From NCBI RefSeq assembly GCF_006715395.1, contig NZ_VFNC01000001.1, positions 1,550,001-1,614,000 of the forward strand: a stretch of DNA of 64,000 bases. Reading direction: 5' to 3'. The notes under the pieces are model-generated. The model made no database searches and was not told the origin of the DNA. It saw only the letters and a list, made by a program, of their open reading frames with translations. A program made the position numbers and the translations under genes. Shown piece after piece: positions 51,951-60,193 of this stretch (positions are counted from its first letter, which is position 1; every line of letters starts with the position of its first letter). The stretch is from Streptomyces sp. SLBN-31. GTDB taxonomy: Bacteria > Actinomycetota > Actinomycetes > Streptomycetales > Streptomycetaceae.

Positions 51951-52762
51951 TCGACGGCACGCCAGCCCGCGCGCTCCGCGAGCCGCAGCAGGGCCGGCGT
52001 GCCGACCCGTGCCCAGGGAAAGGGGCTGCCGACGGCTCCCCGGGCGTCGGTGACCCGCACCCGCACCCGCTCGTCGACATCCGGACCGGGCACCGTCTCG
52101 GCAATCAACAAGCCGTTGGTGTCGAGGAGTTGGGCCGTCCGGTCGAGCAGCGCCTGCGGGTCGCCGCCGATGCCCACGTTGCCGTCGATCAACAGTGCGG
52201 TGCCCCAACGGCCCTCGCCGGGCAGGGACTCGAAGACAGAACGGCGCAGGGCCTGGCCGCCGAGCCGGTTCGTGCGCGCGACGGCCGCCGCGCTCACGTC
52301 GATGCCGAGCACCGGCCGGCCGAGGGCGCCCAGCGCGGCGACGAGCCGGCCCGGTCCGCAGCCGACGTCCAGCACGGCGCCCTCGCAGCGCCGCAGCACC
52401 GCCAGATCGACGGCGTCCGCCTCCGCACACCACCGCTCCACGTCCAACGGCAGCAGCCACCCGTCGGCCCGCTGCAGGAAGAGCGGACCCCGGCCGGTGC
52501 GCAGGGCGCGTGAGTAGGGGTCGTTTGACCAGCTGCCGGGGTCCGGGGCGGCGCCCGGTCCGGGTGCGGGGGTGTCGGGGCGCGGGACGGTGATGCGGGG
52601 ACCGACGCCGCTGGTGCCCGTGATGCCCGTGCCCGGGGCGGCGGCCGTTGCGGCGGTGTCCGCCGGTCGCGGGCCGGGCAGGCGGGTGCGGGGACGTCGG
52701 GGTGGGGTGGCGGGGTCCGCCGGGCGGCCGATCCGAGCGGTGGCCTCCCGGGCGCCGCTCAT
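51830..52762 (-). CDS. SAM-dependent class I methyltransferase
   Basis: A 310-residue protein. The first ~85 residues are Pro/Arg/Ala-rich and probably disordered. The Rossmann methyltransferase fold follows (~115-285) with SAM motif GAVLDVGCGPGRLVAAL, VLGIDVSAAAVART and LLIDGNVGIGGDP. The tail after GRCFVALRR (25 residues, Asn/Ser-rich) reads through the end of the opposite-strand gene. ATG 52762 overlaps the stop of the DUF2064 gene by 4 bp, so three genes (GT2, DUF2064, methyltransferase) form an operon. The substrate is unknown. Confidence 0.88.
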   Translation of the reverse strand: MSGAREATARIGRPADPATPPRRPRTRLPGPRPADTAATAAAPGTGITGTSGVGPRITVPRPDTPAPGPGAAPDPGSWSNDPYSRALRTGRGPLFLQRADGWLLPLDVERWCAEADAVDLAVLRRCEGAVLDVGCGPGRLVAALGALGRPVLGIDVSAAAVARTNRLGGQALRRSVFESLPGEGRWGTALLIDGNVGIGGDPQALLDRTAQLLDTNGLLIAETVPGPDVDERVRVRVTDARGAVGSPFPWARVGTPALLRLAERAGWRAVDQWAAGGRCFVALRRCDARSTNSSAEPPNNAALTSSQRAG

Positions 52763-53376
52763 CGGCGCACCGCCGCAAGGCGGGTGTGGGCGGCCGCGAA
52801 ACGTCCGTCCGGTGCCGCTCTCGCGACCAGCTCCGCGTCGTCCGCCGTGTCCACGTCCCGCAACTCCGGCAGGTCCCGGACGCGCAGGCCGGTGAGGCGG
52901 GCGCGCTGGGCGGCGCCGGTGCGCGGCGTGGACATCGGAACGCCCCGCAGCAGGCCGGGGTCGGGTGCGGCCAGGCCGAGGGCCCAGAAGCCGCCGTCCG
53001 CCGCCGGACCGAAGTACGCGTCGCAGCCGGCGAAGTCGACGGTGAGGAGCGCGGGAGTGACCTGGGGGGTGTCCATGCCGATGAGCAGGGCCGGGCCGTC
53101 GCAGTGCGCGAAGGCGGCGGCCAGCCGTTCGTCCAGACCGCCCGCGCACTGCCGTACGACCTCGAAGCCGGGCGGCAGCCAGGGGCCGGGCGTGCCCTCC
53201 AGGACGAGCACCCGGCGGCGGGCCGGCGTACGCGCGACCACGTCCAGCGTGTCGGCGAGCGCCGCCTCGGCCAGCCCCGCGGCCTCCCGCGGGGTGAACG
53301 GCGGCGTCAGCCGGGTCTTGACCCGTCCGGGCCGGGGCTCCTTGGCGATGACGAGCAGGGTGACCGGTGACGTCAC
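52759..53376 (-). CDS. DUF2064 / TIGR04282-type nucleotidyl- or glycosyltransferase
   Basis: A 205-residue GT-A-like protein. It begins LLVIAKEPRPGRVKTRLTPP, the family entry motif with the Arg/Lys pair, and continues with LLIGMDTPQVTPALL (DxD-like) and FGPAADGGFWALGL. Relatives are labelled arsenosugar biosynthesis glycosyltransferases in some contexts, but no arsenic genes are nearby and that label should not be carried over. Both ends overlap neighbours by 4 bp, placing it in the middle of the three-gene operon. Confidence 0.85.
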   Translation of the reverse strand: MTSPVTLLVIAKEPRPGRVKTRLTPPFTPREAAGLAEAALADTLDVVARTPARRRVLVLEGTPGPWLPPGFEVVRQCAGGLDERLAAAFAHCDGPALLIGMDTPQVTPALLTVDFAGCDAYFGPAADGGFWALGLAAPDPGLLRGVPMSTPRTGAAQRARLTGLRVRDLPELRDVDTADDAELVARAAPDGRFAAAHTRLAAVRR

Positions 53377-54095
53377 GGGCGGGCTCCTTCCGGTACGCGG
53401 GGTGCCACGGGCGGCTCGGCCAGCACCCGGCTCATGTCCCGCACCGCCTGCCAGGTGCCGCGCCAGGTGCCGGTCACCTTGGAGGCGCCGGTGCGCGGGA
53501 GGTAGGGGACGTCGTACTCGGCGACGCGCCAGCCGGCGTCGGCGGCGCGGACGACCATCTGCAGGGGGTAGCCGCTGCGCCGGTCGGTGAGGCCGAGGCC
53601 GAGCAGCTCCTCGCGCCGGGCGGCGCGCAGCGGGCCCAGGTCGTGCAGGCGGACGCCGGTGCGGCGGCGGAGCAGACGGGTGAGGGCGAGGTTGCCGGCG
53701 CGGGCGTGCGCGGGCCAGGCGCCGCGGCTCTCGGGGCGGCGCCGGCCGAGGACCAGGTCGGCCTCGCCCGCGGCGATCCGGTCGACGAAGGGCACCAGGT
53801 CGGCGGGGTCGAGGGAGGCGTCGCAGTCGCAGAAGCAGACGACGTCGGCCGTGGCGGCGGCCAGGCCCGCGTGGCAGGCGGCGCCGAAGCCGCGGCGTTC
53901 CTCGCGCACGACGCTCGCCCCGAGGGCGTGGGCGACGTCGGCCGAGCCGTCCGTGGAGCCGTTGTCGACCACGAGGGCACGCCAGCCGGGCGGGATGCGT
54001 TCCAGTACCCAGGGCAGGGCCTCGGCCTCGTCGAGACAGGGAAGGACGACGTCCACGGACGTCGTCGGGGGTGCGGAAGCGGATGGGCTCGTCAC
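53373..54095 (-). CDS. Family 2 glycosyltransferase (dolichol-phosphate mannosyltransferase-like)
   Basis: A 240-residue soluble GT2 enzyme. SVDVVLPCLDEAEALPWVLE opens the nucleotide-sugar fold, followed by ALVVDNGSTDGSADVA, a metal-binding motif in VCFCDCDASLDP, and LVLGRRRPESRG. RTGVRLHDLGPLRAARR is the acceptor loop. GTG 54095 has AGGGTGAG upstream. It is the first gene of the operon with DUF2064 and the methyltransferase. It probably transfers a sugar from a nucleotide donor to a polyprenyl phosphate; that is a family-based inference. Confidence 0.88.
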   Translation of the reverse strand: MTSPSASAPPTTSVDVVLPCLDEAEALPWVLERIPPGWRALVVDNGSTDGSADVAHALGASVVREERRGFGAACHAGLAAATADVVCFCDCDASLDPADLVPFVDRIAAGEADLVLGRRRPESRGAWPAHARAGNLALTRLLRRRTGVRLHDLGPLRAARREELLGLGLTDRRSGYPLQMVVRAADAGWRVAEYDVPYLPRTGASKVTGTWRGTWQAVRDMSRVLAEPPVAPRVPEGARP

Positions 54096-54417
54096 GGCTC
54101 TCACCCTACGATCACGAAACGGACGAAAAGGGCACCGGCTCCTTACGAAACGCGGACGTCGACAGGCGTGCGGCGGCGGCGAGTTGACCGCTCCGCGGGC
54201 TGCGGGGCCCGTCGGGCGGGGGGCGTCGGGCGGGTGTCCGGTCGCCCGAGCCGCGAGACCGTCGGCGGAGCGCGGATCCCCGGCGCGTGGGGGCATGGGC
54301 GAACGGCGGCCGGTCGGCTGCCTCGCGAGGCCGTTCGCGGGCCGGGGGTTCTTACGGAAGCCGGACGTTCGGGCGGTGGTGCGGCGGCTCGGGGCGGTGG
54401 ATGCGAGGCTTGGCGGT
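54096..54417. other. 322-bp gap between divergent operons, no gene seen
   Basis: GC-rich sequence between the GT2 operon and the response regulator. All long open frames through it lack a credible start and continue antisense into neighbours. ATCACGAAACGGACGAAAAGG (within 54110-54131) is the only A-rich patch and is the likely promoter area of the GT2 operon. No clear hairpin or repeat was seen. Confidence 0.5.
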
Positions 54418-55131
54418 ATGGAGCTGCAGCAACACGGGCGGGGCGGGGCCCGGGTCCTCGTCGTCGACGACGACCCCACCGTCGCCGAGGTCGTCACCGG
54501 CTATCTCGACCGGGCCGGATACGTCGTCGACCGGGCCGGCGACGGCCCCGACGCCCTCGCCCGGGCCGAGGCCCACTGGCCCGACCTCGTCGTCCTCGAC
54601 CTCATGCTGCCGGGCATGGACGGGCTGGAGGTGTGCCGGCGCATGCGCGGCCGCGGCCCCGTGCCGGTCATCATGCTCACCGCCCGCGGCGACGAGGACG
54701 ACCGCATCCTCGGCCTGGAGGTCGGCGCCGACGACTACGTGACCAAGCCCTTCAGCCCCCGGGAACTGGTGCTGCGCGTGGAGTCCGTACTGCGCCGCAC
54801 CCGCCCCTCCCAGCCCTCCGCCACCCTGCGCGCGGCCGGCCTCTCGGTCGACCCGTCGGCCCGCCGCGCCCTCAAGGACGGCACCGAACTCGCCCTCACC
54901 ATCCGGGAGTTCGACCTCCTCGCCTTCTTCCTGCGGCACCCCGGGCAGGTCTTCAGCCGGGAGGACCTGATGCGCGAGGTGTGGGGCTGGGACTTCGGCG
55001 ACCTGTCGACCGTCACCGTCCATGTGCGGCGGCTGCGCGGCAAGGTGGAGGACGATCCGGCGCGGCCGCGACTGATCCAGACCGTGTGGGGCGTCGGCTA
55101 CCGCTTCGACGCCGCGGACCAGGGGGCCTGA
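54418..55131 (+). CDS. OmpR/PhoB-type response regulator
   Basis: A 237-residue regulator with intact receiver: acidic pair in VLVVDDDPTVAEV, phospho-Asp in LVVLDLMLPGMDGLEV, Thr in IMLTARGDEDD and Lys in DDYVTKPFSPREL. A winged helix (~140-230) has LTIREFDLLAFFLRHPGQV and TVHVRRLRGKVEDDP. ATG 54418 is the natural start of the domain. The kinase gene starts two bases after its stop. It is divergent from the GT2-DUF2064-methyltransferase operon, a possible target. Confidence 0.94.
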   Translation: MELQQHGRGGARVLVVDDDPTVAEVVTGYLDRAGYVVDRAGDGPDALARAEAHWPDLVVLDLMLPGMDGLEVCRRMRGRGPVPVIMLTARGDEDDRILGLEVGADDYVTKPFSPRELVLRVESVLRRTRPSQPSATLRAAGLSVDPSARRALKDGTELALTIREFDLLAFFLRHPGQVFSREDLMREVWGWDFGDLSTVTVHVRRLRGKVEDDPARPRLIQTVWGVGYRFDAADQGA

Positions 55132-55133
55132 CC

Positions 55134-56246
55134 GTGCGCGCCAACCTGCTCATCGCCCTGTTCGCCTTCCTCGGCGCCGCCGTGGCCGGTCTGCTCGGCG
55201 CCGGTGTACTGCTGCTGATCCGGCGCCGCTCGCTCGCCCTGCACCTCGGCGTCGTCGCGGGCGTCGGCGTCGCCGCCATGTTCGCGGGCACGCTCGCGGT
55301 CGCCCAGGCCATGTTCCTGTCCGGGCACGACCTGAAGGTGGTCACGACCGTCGTCGCGATGGCCGCCGTGGTCTCCCTGGCCACCGCCGTGCTGCTCGGC
55401 CGCTGGGTCGCGGCCCGCAGCCGCGCCCTCACCCTCGCCGCCCGCTCCTTCGGCGACGGCGGCGACTTCACCTCGCCCGACGGGCCCGCCACCGCCGAAC
55501 TCGCCGCGCTCAGCCGGGAGTTGGTGGCAACCAGCGCCAAGCTCGCCGAGTCCAGGGACCGCGAGCGCGCCCTGGAGTCCTCACGGCGCGAGCTGGTCGC
55601 CTGGATCTCCCACGACCTGCGTACCCCGCTGGCGGGCCTGCGCGCCATGTCCGAGGCCCTGGAGGACGGCGTCGCCGCCGACCCGCACCGCTATCTGAGG
55701 CAGATGCGCACCGAGGTCGAGCGCCTCAACGACATGGTCGGCGACCTCTTCGAGCTCTCCCGCATCCACGCGGGCGCGCTGGCGCTGAGCCCGAGCCGGA
55801 TCTCCCTGTACGACCTCGTCGGCGACGCGCTAGCGGGCGCCGATCCGCTCGCCCGCGAGCACGGGGTACGGCTGGTCGGCGCCGGGGTGACGTCCGTGCC
55901 GGTCGAGGTGGACGGCAAGGAGATGAGCCGCGTCCTCGGCAACCTCCTGGTCAACGCGATCCGCCGGACGCCCGCCGACGGAACCGTCGCCGTCTCCTCG
56001 GAGCTGCGCGAGGACGGTGTCGTCGTGTCCGTCACCGACGGCTGCGGCGGCATCCCCGAGGAGGACCTGCCCCGGGTCTTCGACACCGGCTGGCGCGGCA
56101 CCCACGCCCGGACGCCCCCAGCCGGCGCCGGGCTCGGCCTCGCCATCGTCCGCGGCATCGTGGAGGCCCACCAGGGCACGGCCACCGTACGCAACGTCCC
56201 CGGCGGCTGCCGCTTCGAGGTGGTGCTGCCCGCCGCCGCTTCCTGA
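55134..56246 (+). CDS. Sensor histidine kinase
   Basis: A 370-residue membrane kinase with three close hydrophobic helices (~4-28, 36-60, 70-92) and almost no extracellular domain, so it probably senses within the membrane. A HAMP-like linker follows, then the H-box VAWISHDLRTPLAGLRAM and HATPase motifs NLLVNAIRRTPADG, VTDGCGGIPEEDLPRVF and GAGLGLAIVRGIVEAHQG. The GTG start (55134) has AGGGGGCC upstream and lies 2 bp past the regulator gene. It appears intact. Confidence 0.93.
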   Translation: MRANLLIALFAFLGAAVAGLLGAGVLLLIRRRSLALHLGVVAGVGVAAMFAGTLAVAQAMFLSGHDLKVVTTVVAMAAVVSLATAVLLGRWVAARSRALTLAARSFGDGGDFTSPDGPATAELAALSRELVATSAKLAESRDRERALESSRRELVAWISHDLRTPLAGLRAMSEALEDGVAADPHRYLRQMRTEVERLNDMVGDLFELSRIHAGALALSPSRISLYDLVGDALAGADPLAREHGVRLVGAGVTSVPVEVDGKEMSRVLGNLLVNAIRRTPADGTVAVSSELREDGVVVSVTDGCGGIPEEDLPRVFDTGWRGTHARTPPAGAGLGLAIVRGIVEAHQGTATVRNVPGGCRFEVVLPAAAS

Positions 56247-56289
56247 TTGACGGGCAACACCACCGGCTCGTGCGGGGCCCTCACGCCCC

Positions 56290-56760
56290 GCGAGGCGTCC
56301 ACCCCCGGCGTCGGGCGCCGCTCGCCCGGCGAGGCTTCGCCCCCCGGCGTCCGGCGCCTTCCGCGTCAGGCGAGGCTTTCGGGCCCCCGGCGTCGAGTGC
56401 CGCTCGGCCCGGGAGGCTTTCGCCTTGGCGTACGGCGTGGATCGTCCCGTGGCGCTTCCGCCCCGGCGTCCGGCGCCTTCCGCGTCAGGCGAGGTTTTCG
56501 CTCCCGGGATCGGGTGCCGCTCGGCCCGGGAGGCTTTCGCCTTGGCGTACGGCGCGGATCGCCCCGTGGCGCTTCCGCCCCGGCGTCCGGCGCCTTCCGC
56601 GTCAGGCGAGGTTTTCGCTCCCGGGATCGGGTGCCGCTCGGCCCGGGAGGCTTTCGCCTTGGCGTACGGCGCGGATCGCCCCGTGGCGCTTCCGCCCCGG
56701 CGTCCGGCGCCTTCCGCGCCCCGCGGCGCTTCGGCCCCCGGTGCCCGGCGCCGCTCGCCC
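56290..56760. repeat. 117-bp intergenic tandem repeat
   Basis: Between the kinase stop (56246) and the epimerase stop (56782) the segment beginning CGCTCGGCCCGGGAGG recurs at 56401, 56518 and 56635, an exact period of 117. The second and third copies are nearly identical until 56717, where the last one diverges. Diverged copies extend upstream to about 56290, sharing the module GTCCGGCGCCTTCCGCGTCAGGCGAGG. The period equals 39 codons, so long frames stay open on both strands (for example a minus-strand frame repeating GRSAPYAKAKASRAERHP), but none has a ribosome binding site. The 535-bp gap holds no other feature. Confidence 0.9.
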
Positions 56761-56781
56761 CGCGCTAGGACACGTCCCGCG

Positions 56782-57840
56782 CTAAGGCGCACCCCGGATC
56801 TGAGGCGCACCCCGGATCTGAGGCGCACCCCGGAGCTGAGGCGCCCCCCGCATCCCCGCCAGGGCGAACTCCTGCATGCCCTCCGTGAAGGAGACCTGTG
56901 CCTTCCAGCCCAGGTCCGCTCGCAGCCGTGCGGAGTCGGCCGTGATGTGGCGGACGTCGCCCAGGCGGTACTCGCCGGTGACGACCGGGTCGGGGCCGCC
57001 GTGGGCCGCGGCCAGGGCGTCGGCCATCTCGCCGACCGTGTGCGGTTCGCCGCTGCCCGTGTTGTACGCGGTCAGCGTGCCGCCGGCCGAATCCGCCTCC
57101 AGCGCCGCCACGTTGGCCGCCGCCACGTCCCGTACGTGCACGAAGTCCCGCCGCTGGCGTCCGTCCTCGTACACGGTGGGCGCCTCGCCGCGGGCCAGGG
57201 CCGAGCGGAAGAAGGAGGCCACCCCGGCGTACGGGGTGTCGCGGGGCATGCCCGGGCCGTACACGTTGTGGTAGCGCAGCGCCACCGCCGTGCCGCCGGT
57301 GGCGCGGGCCCAGGCGGCCGCCAGATGCTCCTGGGCCAGCTTGGTCGTCGCGTACACGTTGCGCGGATCGACCGGCGCGTCCTCGCCGACCAGCCCCGGC
57401 GCAAGCTCGGCGCCGCACACCGGGCACGGCGGTTCGAAGCGGCCCGCGTCGAGGTCGGCGACGGCACGCGGCCCGGGCCGCACGACGCCGTGCCGCGCGC
57501 ACTCGTACCGCCCCTCGCCGTACACCACCATCGACCCGGCCAGCACCAGCCGCCGTACGCCCGCCTCGGCCATGGCGGTGAGCAGCACCGCCGTACCGAG
57601 GTCGTTGCGGGAGACGTACTCGGCCGCGTCCGCGAAGCCGGTGCCCAGACCGACCATGGCCGCCTGGTGGCAGACGGCGTCCACGCCGACGAGGGCGCGC
57701 TGCAGGGCGTAGGGATCCCGCACGTCGGACGGGGGCTCGGCGCGGGTGTCGTAGACGACGGGCTCGTGCCCGTGGGCCTCCAGCGCCGTCATGACATGGG
57801 ACCCGATGAACCCGGCACCGCCGGTGACCAGTACACGCAT
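56782..57840 (-). CDS. NAD-dependent epimerase/dehydratase (extended SDR)
   Basis: A 352-residue nucleotide-sugar epimerase-like enzyme: LVTGGAGFIGSHVMTAL at the N-terminus, the catalytic pair YATTK in RNVYATTKLAQEHLAA, and LRYHNVYGPGMPRDTPY for the sugar site. An insertion (~115-150) carries YECARHGVV and EPPCPVCGAEL, three or four Cys that could hold a metal, unusual for simple GalE. The C-terminal end is a short repeat (RGAPQ in three to four copies) outside the fold. It lies in the envelope-glycan region and may supply an activated sugar. ATG 57840 is the start. Confidence 0.9.
   Translation of the reverse strand: MRVLVTGGAGFIGSHVMTALEAHGHEPVVYDTRAEPPSDVRDPYALQRALVGVDAVCHQAAMVGLGTGFADAAEYVSRNDLGTAVLLTAMAEAGVRRLVLAGSMVVYGEGRYECARHGVVRPGPRAVADLDAGRFEPPCPVCGAELAPGLVGEDAPVDPRNVYATTKLAQEHLAAAWARATGGTAVALRYHNVYGPGMPRDTPYAGVASFFRSALARGEAPTVYEDGRQRRDFVHVRDVAAANVAALEADSAGGTLTAYNTGSGEPHTVGEMADALAAAHGGPDPVVTGEYRLGDVRHITADSARLRADLGWKAQVSFTEGMQEFALAGMRGAPQLRGAPQIRGAPQIRGAP
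56786..56839 (-). repeat. 18-bp tandem repeat encoding the C-terminus of the epimerase
   Basis: GGCGCACCCCGGATCTGA at 56786-56803 and 56804-56821, with one change in the third copy (56822-56839), and a partial fourth. On the coding (minus) strand it gives successive IRGAPQ-type units right up to the TAG. It sits 25-80 bp from the 117-bp array. Confidence 0.9.
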
Positions 57841-57893
57841 GCGCTCAACGTAGGGCGGCGGGCGGCCCCGGCGGACCGGGCACGGCCGTCATG

Positions 57894-59353
57894 TCACCGC
57901 TCCGTAAGACCTTCCCCGTCCCCCGCCGGCAGCCGCACGGTGAACACCGTCGCCCCCGGCCCGCCGCGCAGCTCGATCGTGCCGCCGTGCGCGCGGACCA
58001 GCGCGCTCGCGACCGACAGGCCCAGGCCGCTGCCGCCGCGGTCACGGCTGCGGGCCTTGTCGACGCGGTAGAACCGGTCGAAGACCCGCTCCCGGTCCTC
58101 GGCCGGGATGCCGGGGCCGGCGTCCTCCACCCGGACCAGGGCCGAGTCACCCTCCAGTGCCACCTCCACCGACACCGGCGTACCGGCCGGGGTGTGCACG
58201 GCGGCGTTGGTGAGCAGGTTGTCCAGCACCTGCCGGACGCGGTGCGGGTCCAGGCGCAGCTTCAGCGGGCCCGGACCCATCCGCACGGTCAGCGGGCGGT
58301 CCGGACGGCTCGCCCGGAACGCGGCGGCCGCCTCCTCCACCAGGGCCACCAGGTCCGTGTCCTGCGGCCGCAGCGGAGCGTCCACCTCCGCCGCGTCCAG
58401 CCGGGCGAGCAGCAGCAGGTCGTCCAGGAGGACGCCCATGCGGGCCGCCTCGGCGCGCAGCCGGACCAGATGGCGGTCGCGATCCTCGGGGGCGTTGGCG
58501 GCGGCGTACTGGAAGAGGTCCGCGTAGCCCCGTACCGACATCAGGGGCGTGCGCAGCTCGTGCGAGGCGTCCGCGACGAACCGGCGCAGCCGCTGCTCCG
58601 CCTCCGCGCGCACCGCCAGCGAGTGGTCGATGTGCTCCAGCATGGTGTTGAAGGCGGTGCGCAGCTCCTCGACCTCCGGGCCACCGCCCCGCTCGTCCGC
58701 GCGCAGCGGCAGCCGCGCCGCCGACTCGGTCAGGTCGTGCGAGGCGATGCCGTGCGCGGTGTGCGCCATGTCGCTCAGCGGGTTCAGCCCGCGGCGCAGC
58801 ATCCGCCGGCCGAACACCACCAGCGCCGCCAGCGCCAGCCCGAACGCCACCACCTGGACCGTGATCAGCCGCCGTACCGTCGCGTCGATGTCGTCCATCG
58901 GCGCCCCGCTGACCAGCACCACCCCCGGCTCGACCTCGCAGGCCCGCAGCCGGTACTCGCCCTGGCCCGCGAGGTTCGCGGTGCGCAGCCTCTCCGTCCT
59001 CGAGGTGGCCTGCGCCTCGGCCAGGGAAGTGAGGGGCGCGATGTCGGCGGGCAGGTCGCCGCTCTCCTCGGGCCTGCGCAGCACGGCCCGGCCGTCCGAC
59101 ACGTCGTACACCGCGTAGTACCAGCGGTAGTACTTCTTCCCGCCAGCGTGCCGTTCTCCGCGATGCTCTTGGACTGGGCGACCTGGGCGAGCCCCAGCTG
59201 GTCGTCGAGCTGGGCCGACAGATAGTCCCGCATGTACGTCGTCAGGGCTGTGCCGACCACCGCGAACACCACCAGCGCCAGCGCCCCGAGCCCGAGCGCC
59301 AGCCGGGTGCCGAGCCGCAGCCGCCGGTACGACCGCAGGAACCGGCCGATCAC
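57894..59353 (-). pseudogene. Sensor histidine kinase gene interrupted by a one-base frameshift
   Basis: From ATG 59353 the first frame encodes a signal/transmembrane helix (LGTRLALGLGALALVVFAVV) and an extracytoplasmic start ending IAENGTLAG. The frame one base over then continues KKYYRWYYAVYDVSDGRAVL and runs through a second helix, HAMP, the H-box FVADASHELRTPLMSVRG and full HATPase motifs to TGA 57894. The join lies in the C run at 59139-59141, where adding one C restores a ~486-residue kinase. The ATG overlaps the stop of the response regulator by 4 bp. Either the gene is broken, the sequence has an error, or the first base run is variable. All other kinase motifs are intact. Confidence 0.85.
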
Positions 59354-60057
59354 TCGGCCGCCTGCCGGACGACGTACCCGAATCCCCGTACCGTGTGGAT
59401 CAGCGGCTCACCCGTGTCGTCCAGCTTGCGGCGCAGCCGGCTGACGACCAGCTCGACGACGTTCGAGCGGCCCCCGAAGCCGTACTCCCAAACGTGGTCC
59501 AGGATCTGCGCCTTCGTCATCACCGTCGGCGACTTGCGCATCAGGAAGCGCAGCACCTCGTACTCGGTGGGGGTCAGCGTCAGCAGCTTCTCGCCGCGGC
59601 GGACCTCCCGGGTGTCCTCGTCCATCGTCAGGTCCGCCACCCGCAGCACCGAGCGCTGGAAGCCGGGCCCGGCGCTGCGCCGCAGCACCGTCCGCAGCCG
59701 CGCCATCAGCTCCTCCACCGCGAACGGCTTGACCAGGTAGTCGTCCCCGCCGCGGGTCAGCCCCGCCACCCGGTCGGCGACCCCGTCCCGCGCTGTCAGG
59801 AACACCACCGGCACCATCGTGCCCGACCGCCGCAGCCGGTCCAGGACGCCGAAGCCGTCCAGGTCCGGCAGCATCAGATCGAGCACCACGATGTCCGGGT
59901 GGAACTCGCCGGCCAGCCTCAGCGCCTCCTCGCCGGAGTTCGCGGTGAGCGCGTCCCAGCCCTCGTAGCGGGCGACGGTCGCGACGAGATCGGCGATGGG
60001 CGGGTCGTCGTCGACGACGAGGAGACGTACTTTTTCCACCCGGTCATACTGCGGCAC
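59350..60057 (-). CDS. OmpR/PhoB-type response regulator of the flavin operon
   Basis: A ~235-residue regulator with complete receiver: VRLLVVDDDPPIADLV, phospho-Asp in IVVLDLMLPDLDGFGV, FLTARDGVADR and DDYLVKPFAVEEL. The winged helix has LTPTEYEVLRFLMRKSPTV and VVELVVSRLRRKLDD. GTG 60057 or GTG 60039 may be the start. The stop overlaps the kinase ATG by 4 bp. It is divergent from the ferric-reductase-like operon, and the direct repeats at 60100-60138 are its likely binding sites. Confidence 0.92.
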   Translation of the reverse strand: MPQYDRVEKVRLLVVDDDPPIADLVATVARYEGWDALTANSGEEALRLAGEFHPDIVVLDLMLPDLDGFGVLDRLRRSGTMVPVVFLTARDGVADRVAGLTRGGDDYLVKPFAVEELMARLRTVLRRSAGPGFQRSVLRVADLTMDEDTREVRRGEKLLTLTPTEYEVLRFLMRKSPTVMTKAQILDHVWEYGFGGRSNVVELVVSRLRRKLDDTGEPLIHTVRGFGYVVRQAAE

Positions 60058-60099
60058 ACCGCAGGTGGCCGGCTGCCCCGCGGCCGACGGTGAGCACAT

Positions 60100-60139
60100 C
60101 GACAGGCACTTGTTAGGAGGCCGACAGGTTTTCGACAGC
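60100..60139. promoter_or_regulatory. Four direct repeats at 11-bp spacing, probable response regulator site
   Basis: CGACAGG at 60100-60106 and 60122-60128 and CGACAGC at 60133-60139, with a weaker copy TGTTAGG at 60111-60117, are exactly 11 bp apart. OmpR-type regulators bind tandem half sites with this phasing. The block lies in the 136-bp gap between the regulator gene and the divergent ferric-reductase-like gene, 55-95 bp before the latter. Confidence 0.65.
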
Positions 60140-60193
60140 TCCCGCCAGCGAAGCTCGGGGCATCCGGATCACCGATCAAGGAGCTGCCGTTCC

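Noticed and set aside
52759..53376. Arsenosugar biosynthesis assignment for the DUF2064 protein
   Set aside because: No arsenic methyltransferase of the ArsM type or radical SAM partner is nearby; the label rests on family naming only.
55830..56828. Minus-strand frame of 332 codons with a repeated 39-residue unit
   Set aside because: Half of it is antisense to the intact kinase and the rest is the 117-bp repeat; no start signal. Kept only as a repeat observation.
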